Assembly: GCF_014651115.1 (NCBI RefSeq)
Contig: NZ_BMWG01000037.1
Location: 1 to 40,887 of the forward strand
Direction of reading: 5' to 3'
DNA length: 40,887 nucleotides
Origin: Streptomyces inusitatus
GTDB lineage: Bacteria > Actinomycetota > Actinomycetes > Streptomycetales > Streptomycetaceae
Positions 7,451 to 14,035 of the stretch are shown in pieces; the stretch's first letter is position 1, and each line of letters begins with the position of its first letter. The translations under genes and the position numbers were made by a program. The notes under the pieces are model-generated. The model did no database searches, was not told where the DNA came from, and worked only from the letters and a program-made list of their open reading frames with translations.

Positions 7451-8548
7451 TCAACCGGTGCCGAACCAGACCTCGGCGATCGCGGGGAGATCCGCGCCCG
7501 CCGGGACCGGCACCTCCCGCAGATACCAGGGCAGATCGCTGTACACATGCAGCAGGGTGTACGCGAGGAGTACGGCGGGCTCGAAGCTCTCGCCGTACGC
7601 GGAGAGGAAGCGCCGCAGCAGCCCCGGGTCGCCCCGGGTGAGGAACAGGCCGACGGCGACGAGATCGTAGGCCCGGTCGCCGATCATCGCGGGCTCGAAG
7701 TCGAAGAGCCCGCTCAGGCGCCGCCCTTCGGGGTCGAGAAGGAAGTGTTCGCGCATGAACTCGGTGTGCAGCAGCGTGCGGCGCGGACTCCTGGGCAGCG
7801 CCACCGAGTCGAGGAAGTCGGGGATCCGCTCCAGCAGCGCGGCGGGCAGCCCCCGGGCGCGCTGCTGCTCGACGGCGGCGGAACGGCGGCGGTCGAGGAA
7901 GGTGCCCCAGTCGCCGGGGAGTGTTTTCAAAGTGGCGTCGTCCGCCCGTAGGGCGGGTCTGGCGGGGTCTGGTGCGTGCGATCGCAAGGCGGAGGAGGGA
8001 GTCGACGCGGAGCGTCGGCGACTGACGACAACGCAGCGAGCGGGCGTGCCAGGGCACGGCGGACAGACGGGACTTTGAAAACACGACCTAGGACCGAGGA
8101 CGTCGGCCAGCGGCTCGGGGTCGAGCGCGTGCAGCGCCGCGAGGGTCTCGCCCGCCTCGGTGGTGATCCGCTCCCGGTCCACGGCAGGCAGCCGCTCCCA
8201 GAGCGCCGCGAGGCCGGTGCCGGGCAGCCGGGACATCAGCACGTACCGCCAGCCGTTGACATACGCCCCGGAGGCTGTCACCGAGGGGGTGGGGACCGGC
8301 AGCCGCCCCCGGAGATGCTCCAGTACGCGGGTCTCGGTGACGGCGTCGGAGGCCGACGCCTTGGGGAAGAGCTTGAGCACCTGGGCCCCGCCCACCGCGT
8401 AGACCGGCTGTGTCCCCTCGGGGAAACGCGTCAGCCGGGCCCCGGCGAACCCCAGCCGGGCGCACAGCTCCTCGGCCCCGGGGCGCATCACGCTCTCGTC
8501 GGGGACCACCGCGTCCCACTGGGCGTCGGTCTCCACCACAGGCAGCAT
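7451..8548 (-). CDS. APH-family phosphotransferase carrying an in-frame MITE
   Basis: The product has 365 residues. The N-lobe includes VYAVGGAQVLKLFPK (probable ATP lysine 59). The catalytic core reads LLHTEFMREH (residues 259-268) and GLFDFEPAMIGDRAYDLV. This is the aminoglycoside phosphotransferase/choline kinase fold, with HTE where HxD is usual; I recall HTE as a feature of this Streptomyces subfamily. Residues about 153-209 are foreign. They are encoded by the element at 7921-8091 and separate LADVLG from LPGDWGTF, which would otherwise be adjacent. The insert is 171 bases with no stop, so translation continues. No Shine-Dalgarno sequence is seen, but TACGGT lies seven bases before ATG 8548, as in leaderless mRNAs. 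Activity of the enlarged protein is doubtful. Confidence 0.85.
   Translation of the reverse strand: MLPVVETDAQWDAVVPDESVMRPGAEELCARLGFAGARLTRFPEGTQPVYAVGGAQVLKLFPKASASDAVTETRVLEHLRGRLPVPTPSVTASGAYVNGWRYVLMSRLPGTGLAALWERLPAVDRERITTEAGETLAALHALDPEPLADVLGPRSCFQSPVCPPCPGTPARCVVVSRRRSASTPSSALRSHAPDPARPALRADDATLKTLPGDWGTFLDRRRSAAVEQQRARGLPAALLERIPDFLDSVALPRSPRRTLLHTEFMREHFLLDPEGRRLSGLFDFEPAMIGDRAYDLVAVGLFLTRGDPGLLRRFLSAYGESFEPAVLLAYTLLHVYSDLPWYLREVPVPAGADLPAIAEVWFGTG
7921..8091. mobile_element. MITE-like element A, inside the phosphotransferase gene
   Basis: The element has 13-base perfect inverted ends: GTGTTTTCAAAGT at 7921-7933 and ACTTTGAAAACAC at 8072-8084. The right end continues GACCTAG to 8091, while the left lacks the matching CTAGGTC, so it looks shortened by about seven bases. 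Inside are two small hairpins (CCGCCC-GTA-GGGCGG and GTGCC-AG-GGCAC). Its core, read on the minus strand, shares GCGTTGTCGTC, GTCGCC, CTCCCTCCTCCGCCTTGC and CACCAGACCCCGC with element B at 29693-29858. It encodes no transposase. Its length is a multiple of three. Confidence 0.8.
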
Positions 8549-8601
8549 GGTGAGGACCGTAGGCCGCCCCGCCGGGCGGCGGCAACGCAGTTGATGACGT
8601 A

Positions 8602-9720
8602 CTACGGCGGACCCGAGCCGTTCAGCCAGAACGCCCCGTACACCGCCGCGATCGCCGCCGCGCCCCCGATCACCGCCCGGGCCGTGGCGGGCCTCGCGCG
8701 GGCCAGGGCGAGGGCGGGCGGGATCAGCAGGGGGAAGGCGGGCAGCAGCAGCCGGGGCTTGGAGCCGAAGTAGCCGGACGCGCCCAGGGCCAGTGCCACC
8801 ACGATCCCGCAGTACACGAGGAGGGCGAGGTGCTGGCGCTGGGCCACGCCTTTCGCGTACAGCCAGATCACCAGGGCCACCCCGGCGAGCAGCGCCACCC
8901 CGCCGGGGAACCCGGGGCCCGCGAGCAGCCCGCCGACGAACCGGGCGAAGGCCAGGCCGCCGTCGAAGCCGTTGCCCCACTCGGCCTGCACATCGAGATA
9001 GCCGAGGAGACTCCCGGTGCGCGACCCCGCCCACAGGACGTATCCGGCCGCGCCGAGCGGGGCCAGCGCCATGCCCAGCGCCATCCGGCCGCGCGGCGCG
9101 CCCTCGCGCCGCCACAGCGTCAGCGCCGTCACCCACACCGCCGCCGCGACCGCGAGACCGACCGGCCGGGTCAGCCCGGCGAGCGAGGCGAGCACCCCGG
9201 CGGCGAGCCAGTTCCCGCGTACCGTCGCGTACAGCGCCCACGCGGCGAGCGCGACGAAGGGGGATTCGCTGTACGCCATGGACTGCACGATCCCGACCGG
9301 CAGCGCGGCCCAGAGCGCGACTGTGAACAGCGCCGGGCGCTCGCCGTGGAGTTCGGCGACGAGCCGGAAGATCCCCCAGGCCGCCAGGGGCCCCGCGACC
9401 GCGCTGATCAGCAGGCCCGCGTCGGGCGGGCCGAGCGGGGTGAGCGCCGAGACGCCGCGCTCCAGCCACGGCAGCAGCGGGAAGAAGGCCATGTTCGAGA
9501 GGACCCGGCCGTCGGGGGCGGTCAGCGTGAAGTCGTAGCCGTGCTCGACCACGCGTACGTACCAGAGGGAGTCCCAGCGCTCGGCGAGCAGCACCCGGGC
9601 GTCCCGGCCCGCGAGGGACGACCAGAGGAAGAGGACCGCGAGACAGAGCGCGCGGACGCCGATGTAGAGGAGGAGCGCGGGGCGGGCGCGCCGGAGCGCC
9701 TCCTGAGCGGACGACGGCAT
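8602..9720 (-). CDS. Polytopic mannosyltransferase-like protein (PIG-V-like)
   Basis: The protein has 372 residues and about nine predicted membrane segments, beginning at residues 15-35 (LLLYIGVRALCLAVLFLW). The extracytoplasmic loop after it carries RWDSLWYVRVVEHGYD. RWDxxWY followed by GY is the signature of PIG-V and related actinobacterial mannosyltransferases, where the aspartate is thought to be catalytic and polyprenyl-phospho-mannose the donor. AFFPLLPWLERG and QSMAYSESPFV also fit the family. ATG 9720 has AAGGA seven bases upstream. It lies just upstream of the phosphotransferase gene on the same strand. The acceptor (protein, lipid or glycan) is unknown. Confidence 0.85.
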   Translation of the reverse strand: MPSSAQEALRRARPALLLYIGVRALCLAVLFLWSSLAGRDARVLLAERWDSLWYVRVVEHGYDFTLTAPDGRVLSNMAFFPLLPWLERGVSALTPLGPPDAGLLISAVAGPLAAWGIFRLVAELHGERPALFTVALWAALPVGIVQSMAYSESPFVALAAWALYATVRGNWLAAGVLASLAGLTRPVGLAVAAAVWVTALTLWRREGAPRGRMALGMALAPLGAAGYVLWAGSRTGSLLGYLDVQAEWGNGFDGGLAFARFVGGLLAGPGFPGGVALLAGVALVIWLYAKGVAQRQHLALLVYCGIVVALALGASGYFGSKPRLLLPAFPLLIPPALALARARPATARAVIGGAAAIAAVYGAFWLNGSGPP

Positions 9721-9843
9721 GCCGGATCCTTCTCGTACGGGTCTACGGGTCCGGCAGTGACCGGGGCGCGGGCGGGAGAGGTGGGACTCAAGCCTACCGG
9801 CCGCTCCCCGGCCGCTTCCCGGCCGCCGTGGGGTCCCGCCGGG

Positions 9844-11142
9844 TCAGGGCCGTGGCCTGAGCCGGACCGGCAGCTCGCCGACGCTGTTGCCGACGAAGCT
9901 GGCGTGCCGGGGCAGCTCGGCCTCCGGGACCGCGAGATCCAGTTCGGGGAAGCGGGTGAAGAGGCCCGCCAGGGCGATCTCCGCCTCCATCCGGGCCAGC
10001 GGCGCGCCCAGGCAGTAGTGCGCGCCGTGCCCCAGCGACAGATGGCGGGGGCCGTCGGCGCGGGTGACGTCGAAGCGGTCGGCGTCGGGGCCGTGGGCGG
10101 CCCGGTCGCGGCCGGCCGCCGAGTACCCGGCGAGGACGGGGGTGCCCCGGGGGATCACCGTGCCGTCGACGGTGATGTCCTCGGTGGGGTAGCGGAAGGG
10201 GAAGTAGCTGACCGGGCTGTCCCAGCGCAGCGTCTCCTCGACGACATCGGCCCAGCTCGCCCGCCCGGAGCGGACGGCGGCGAGCTGCTCGCGGTCGGCG
10301 CAGAGCGCCCGTACCGCGTTGCCGATCAGATTCAGGGTGGTCTCGTGCCCGGCGACGATCGTCAGCAGCAGGGTGCCGATCAGCTCCCGCTGGCTCAGCC
10401 GGTCGCCGTCCTCCTCGCGGGCGGCGATCAGCGCGCTGGTCAGATCGTCGCCGGGGTGCTCGGCGCGGTCCGCCGCGATCGCGCTCAGCAGCGCCACCAG
10501 CTCCTGGTTGGCGGCGATCGCCTCCTTGGGCGCTATGACGGTGCTGACTACCTGGTTGGAGAGATGGTGCAGCCGTTCCTGATGGGCGTCGGCCACCCCG
10601 AGGAGGGCGCAGATCACGCTCAGCGGCAGCGGCAGCGCGAAGTTCTCGCGGAGGTCGACCACGCCGTCCCCGGTGTCGGCCGCCGCCGCCGCGAGGCCGT
10701 CCAGCAGCCCGGCGGTGACCTTCTCGACGCCCGGGCGCAGGGCGGCCACCCGGCGGCCGGTGAAGGCCTTGGTCACCAGTGAGCGCAGTCTGCGGTGGTC
10801 GTCGCCGTCGGCGGTGGTCATCCCGGGGACGGTGGCGAAGGTGTGCAGCGGCCACCCCTTCGGTATCCGGCCCTCTTGCAGCGCGGTGAAGTGCCGGGGG
10901 TCCTTGGCGACCTCGGGCCGGGAGAGGAAGTCCTTGAGCGCCTCGTGGCCCAGCACCGCCATGCCCGGGACCTCGCCCGGCAGCACCACCTCGGTGACGG
11001 AGCGCCCGGCGGCGAGCAGCCGGGCGTTGGCGGCGTGCGGGCAGCCGCCGCCCGGGTCCATCCGGTGCGGCGGTGGAAGCGGTGGCGGCGCGGCGGCGGA
11101 AGCGGAAGCGGTGGTGCGGGAACTCTCCGGGGTCTGGCTCAA
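9844..11142 (-). CDS. Cytochrome P450, CYP154-like, last gene of the conservon
   Basis: The protein has 432 residues with all P450 landmarks: I-helix AGHETT (264-269), K-helix E303-T-L-R306, and heme loop LSLGHGAHYCLG with Cys377 as the iron ligand. It begins with a Ser/Ala/Pro-rich leader, then GGGCPHAANARLL. TTG 11142 is the best start: its TTGA overlaps the stop of the upstream P450 and GGAGAG lies five bases before it. CYP154 members are soluble monooxygenases of macrolide- or steroid-like and other substrates. In Streptomyces they are commonly paired with CYP157 in conservons, as here. Redox partners are not encoded nearby. The physiological substrate is unknown. Confidence 0.93.
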   Translation of the reverse strand: MSQTPESSRTTASASAAAPPPLPPPHRMDPGGGCPHAANARLLAAGRSVTEVVLPGEVPGMAVLGHEALKDFLSRPEVAKDPRHFTALQEGRIPKGWPLHTFATVPGMTTADGDDHRRLRSLVTKAFTGRRVAALRPGVEKVTAGLLDGLAAAAADTGDGVVDLRENFALPLPLSVICALLGVADAHQERLHHLSNQVVSTVIAPKEAIAANQELVALLSAIAADRAEHPGDDLTSALIAAREEDGDRLSQRELIGTLLLTIVAGHETTLNLIGNAVRALCADREQLAAVRSGRASWADVVEETLRWDSPVSYFPFRYPTEDITVDGTVIPRGTPVLAGYSAAGRDRAAHGPDADRFDVTRADGPRHLSLGHGAHYCLGAPLARMEAEIALAGLFTRFPELDLAVPEAELPRHASFVGNSVGELPVRLRPRP

Positions 11143-12491
11143 CTCGGCTCTCCTGGCGGTGAGTCGTGACGGGAGACGGCTCCGGCCGGGCACTTCGCCG
11201 CCGTGAGCGGTTCCCCCGACACAAGGAGGTCCGGCCGGGCGGGCGGCGGCAGCTGGGGCCGGGTGAAGCGCACCGGCAGCGCGGCGAGCCCCTTGCTCCA
11301 GGGCGATTTGACCCAGGACAGCTCGGACTCGGGCACCGCCAGCTCCAGATCGGGCAGCCGGTGGCGGATGGTGTCCACGGCGGTACGGGTGATCAGCCGG
11401 GCCGGGTCCTGCGCCGGGCAGGCGTGCGGACCCGCGCCGAAGGCCAGATGCGAACGGTTGCCGATCACCGGGGTGCCGTCCTCGGGCAGTACGGCGGGAT
11501 CCTGGTTGGCCCCGGCGAGCCCCAGCAGCAGCATGTCCCCGGTGTGGACGCGCTGGCCGCCGAAGTCCAGGTCCCGGGTGGCGTAGCGGGCCGGGAAGTT
11601 CTGGGTCGGCGGATGCCGCCAGAGCACCAGGTCGAGCGCGTCGTCCACGCTGAGATGGCCGACCGTGAGCGAGGAGCGGAACGCCGGGTCGCAGAGGAGG
11701 ATCCGCAGCGTGGTGGAGATCCAGTTGACGGTGGTCTGCTGTCCGGCGACGAACATCACCACCAGGTTGTGCAGCACCTCCTCGTCGGTGAGCGCGGCCG
11801 GGTGCCGCAGCAGCGCCGAGGTGACATCGTCGCCGGGCCGCTGCCGCTTGTGCTGGATCAGGGTCTGGAGGATCGCGTTCATCCGCCGGCTGGCGTTGAC
11901 CGAGTCGGCGTTGGCGACGACCATGCCGGTGATCGCCTGCGCCAGGAGCTGTCCGGTGGGCTCGTCGAGACCGAGCAGCCCGATGATCACCCGTACCGGG
12001 AGCTTCCGGGCGTACTCCGGGACGAGGTCGGCCTCGCGGCGGTCGGCGAAGGAGGCGATCAGCTCCTCGGCGGCGGCCCGTACGGTACGGCGGAGCTGAT
12101 GGCCGTTGATCTCGTCGAGGGCCTCGGAGACCGCCGTGCGCATCCGCCGGTGCTGCTGTCCGTCGGCGAAGAGGAGCGCCGGACGCCAGCCGATGATCGG
12201 CATGATCGGGGAGTCGGGCGGCACCCGGCCCTCGCGCAGCAGGCTCCAGCGGCGCGGGTCGTGGGAGAAGTCCTGCTCGTCGCGGGTGAGCCGGAGCAGC
12301 TCGCGGTGGCCGATCACCAGCCAGGCCCCGACGCCCGGGGCGATGGTGACGGGGGCCACCGGGCCGTGCGCCCGCCGCAGCCGCTCGTAGAGCGCGGGCA
12401 TGGCGTCGCCGTCGAGGTCCGGCCCGTAGAGCGCGGTCGGGGCCAGCCGGTGGCCGCCGCCGTTCGGCGCGGTGTGCGGGGGCCCGTTCAC
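11139..12491 (-). CDS. cvnE: Cytochrome P450, CYP157-like, lacking the ExxR motif
   Basis: The protein has 450 residues. The I-helix reads AGQQTT (249-254), which replaces the usual acid/alcohol AGxxT context. The heme loop is FGAGPHACPA with Cys358. The K-helix reads D287-L-V-L-W291 where the partner P450 has E-E-T-L-R, so both residues of the otherwise universal Glu-x-x-Arg pair are replaced (Leu288, Trp291). This resembles CYP157, for which an EQSLW sequence has been described in S. coelicolor. The gene starts with GTG 12491, overlapping cvnD by GTGA, with GGAG five bases upstream. It probably works with the CYP154-like protein encoded next. Whether it is catalytic is open. Confidence 0.93.
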   Translation of the reverse strand: MNGPPHTAPNGGGHRLAPTALYGPDLDGDAMPALYERLRRAHGPVAPVTIAPGVGAWLVIGHRELLRLTRDEQDFSHDPRRWSLLREGRVPPDSPIMPIIGWRPALLFADGQQHRRMRTAVSEALDEINGHQLRRTVRAAAEELIASFADRREADLVPEYARKLPVRVIIGLLGLDEPTGQLLAQAITGMVVANADSVNASRRMNAILQTLIQHKRQRPGDDVTSALLRHPAALTDEEVLHNLVVMFVAGQQTTVNWISTTLRILLCDPAFRSSLTVGHLSVDDALDLVLWRHPPTQNFPARYATRDLDFGGQRVHTGDMLLLGLAGANQDPAVLPEDGTPVIGNRSHLAFGAGPHACPAQDPARLITRTAVDTIRHRLPDLELAVPESELSWVKSPWSKGLAALPVRFTRPQLPPPARPDLLVSGEPLTAAKCPAGAVSRHDSPPGEPS

Positions 12492-13255
12492 AGGGACTCC
12501 GTCGCCGTGGAGCCGGCCGGTGCGGGCGCGGGAGCGACGGCCGGGGCGGATGCCGGAGCCGGGGCGGGCGGGGGCACGAGGCCGTGCGCCTCCGGGGGAG
12601 CGGTGTCGATCAGATGGCCGAGCAGGGCGATCAGCACCTGCACCGAGGAGCGCAGATTCCGTGCGTCACAGGCCACCAGCGGGGTGTCCGGCAGCAGATC
12701 GAGCGCCGCCCGCAACTCGTGCTCGGTGTACTGGGGGCTGCCGGGGAAGACATTGACCGCGACGGCGAACGGCAGCCCGAGATCCTCCAGATTGCCCAGC
12801 GCGTCGAAGGACGCGGCCAGATCGCGGGTGTCGACCAGCGCCAGCGCCCCGAGCGAGCCCTTGGCCAGATCGCGCCAGGCGGGCAGGAACCGCTGCTGGC
12901 CGGGGGTGCCGAAGAGATAGAGCACCAGCGCGCCGTCGATGGTGATCCGGCCGAAGTCCAGCGCCACGGTGGTGGTGGTCTTGCCCGGGGTGAGCACCGT
13001 GTCCACCCCGGCCCCCGCCTGCGTCATCATCGCCTCGGTGGACAGCGGTTTGATCTCCGAGACGGTGCCTATGAGGGTCGTCTTGCCGACCCCGAGCGGG
13101 CCGACCACCAGGATCTTCGCCGCGCCCACGACTCCGGCGCTCACATACTTCCCCGGCTGGGTGCCGGGGCCGGGGGTGTCCCGGGTCCGCCCCGTGTGCG
13201 GGCCCGGTTGTCCCGACGCCCGGTCCGGGTCGTCAGAGACGGCTTTCGAGGCCAT
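12488..13255 (-). CDS. cvnD: Conservon small GTPase
   Basis: This 255-residue Ras/MglA-like GTP-binding protein has a P-loop G52-PLGVGKT-T60, switch-II motif FGTPGQQRF (115-123) and a DTRDL segment. A canonical NKxD is replaced by VNVF, as is usual in CvnD proteins. The first 38 residues and an Ala/Pro-rich tail (PPPAPAPASAPA) look disordered. It overlaps cvnC upstream by 23 bases and the P450 downstream by four. In the conservon model it acts with the Roadblock protein CvnB and the membrane ATPase CvnA as a eukaryote-like G-protein relay at the inner membrane. That role is known from other Streptomyces conservons and is inferred here. Confidence 0.95.
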   Translation of the reverse strand: MASKAVSDDPDRASGQPGPHTGRTRDTPGPGTQPGKYVSAGVVGAAKILVVGPLGVGKTTLIGTVSEIKPLSTEAMMTQAGAGVDTVLTPGKTTTTVALDFGRITIDGALVLYLFGTPGQQRFLPAWRDLAKGSLGALALVDTRDLAASFDALGNLEDLGLPFAVAVNVFPGSPQYTEHELRAALDLLPDTPLVACDARNLRSSVQVLIALLGHLIDTAPPEAHGLVPPPAPAPASAPAVAPAPAPAGSTATESL

Positions 13256-13592
13256 GGAGGACCTTTCTGAGCATGGTCACATCGGTGTGTTCGGCCGGGG
13301 GAATGGGCGGACGGATCACGATCAGCCCCCAGGCGACGAGGTCGGAGAGCAGCACCTGGACGACCGAGGGGGGCTGGCCGAGATGCGCCGCCACCTCGGC
13401 TACCGACAACAGGCCCTGACAGTGGGTCAGGATCTTGTGATGTTCCGGCTGGAGGGACGGCGGGAACGCCGCGTCGGTCGCCATCACCAGGGTCTCCCAG
13501 GCCAGCGGCTCGCCGCCGGTGTCCGAGCGCCCTCTGGTGATCACATACGGGCGTACCGCCGAAGGCGTCCGATCCTCCGGACGGTCCGTCAT
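13233..13592 (-). CDS. cvnC: Conservon DUF742 protein
   Basis: The 119 residues form a typical DUF742 protein. It has an N-terminal RPYVITRGRS strand pair and then a winged-helix-like part (LLSVAEVAAHLGQPPSVVQVLLSDLVAWGLI). It ends with VTMLRKVLHGLESRL. ATG 13592 overlaps the cvnB stop by ATGA. DUF742 proteins are always found between Roadblock and GTPase genes in conservons. Their wing may bind partners rather than DNA, but their role is not settled. The gene order cvnB-cvnC-cvnD supports the assignment. Confidence 0.93.
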   Translation of the reverse strand: MTDRPEDRTPSAVRPYVITRGRSDTGGEPLAWETLVMATDAAFPPSLQPEHHKILTHCQGLLSVAEVAAHLGQPPSVVQVLLSDLVAWGLIVIRPPIPPAEHTDVTMLRKVLHGLESRL

Positions 13593-14035
13593 GAGGAGTC
13601 GGTCACCGGATCCCTCGGCTGACTGCTCAGATGCGCGCCGATCTTCGCCACCAGCAGTTGCATCTGCTGCGCCACCAGCCCCACATCGGCCTCGGTGTCG
13701 GTGGCGACGCCCAGGTGCGCGCCGATTCCGGCGTGGGTGAAGAGGACGAAGCCGTGCTCGGACTCCAGCATGAGCTGCCGTACGCCCGCGCCCCGGCCGA
13801 AGAGCAGCGCGGCGGTGGAGCGGCCGGTCATGGTCATGGCGGCGCAGGCGGCGGAGAGCGCCTCGGCCTCGGCCACGCTGAGCGAGGAGACCGGCCCGGT
13901 GAGCCGCTCGGCGGAGGCGTGGCCGAGCCGCAGCCCGTCCTCGGAGACCACCACGGCGTGCCGGACGCCGGGGATCTCGGTCAGGGGGCGGAGCATCCAG
14001 CCCAGGTCGGGGAGTCTGGTGATGGTCCCGGTCAC
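13589..14035 (-). CDS. cvnB: Conservon Roadblock/LC7 protein
   Basis: This 148-residue Roadblock/LC7 protein has the family pattern of a helix followed by HAVVVSEDGLRLGHAS, a long helix rich in alanine (LSAACAAMTMTGRSTAALLF) and strands GVRQLMLESEHGFVLFTHAG. Roadblock proteins of the MglB type bind small GTPases and regulate their nucleotide cycle, so the likely partner is CvnD. GTG 14035 overlaps the cvnA stop by GTGA. The C-terminal 12 residues are polar. Confidence 0.94.
   Translation of the reverse strand: MTGTITRLPDLGWMLRPLTEIPGVRHAVVVSEDGLRLGHASAERLTGPVSSLSVAEAEALSAACAAMTMTGRSTAALLFGRGAGVRQLMLESEHGFVLFTHAGIGAHLGVATDTEADVGLVAQQMQLLVAKIGAHLSSQPRDPVTDSS

Noticed and set aside
7924..8084. 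Inverted repeat in the phosphotransferase gene as a terminator
   Set aside because: The ends are 138 bases apart, share a core with a second copy elsewhere and interrupt a protein domain, which fits a MITE rather than a terminator.
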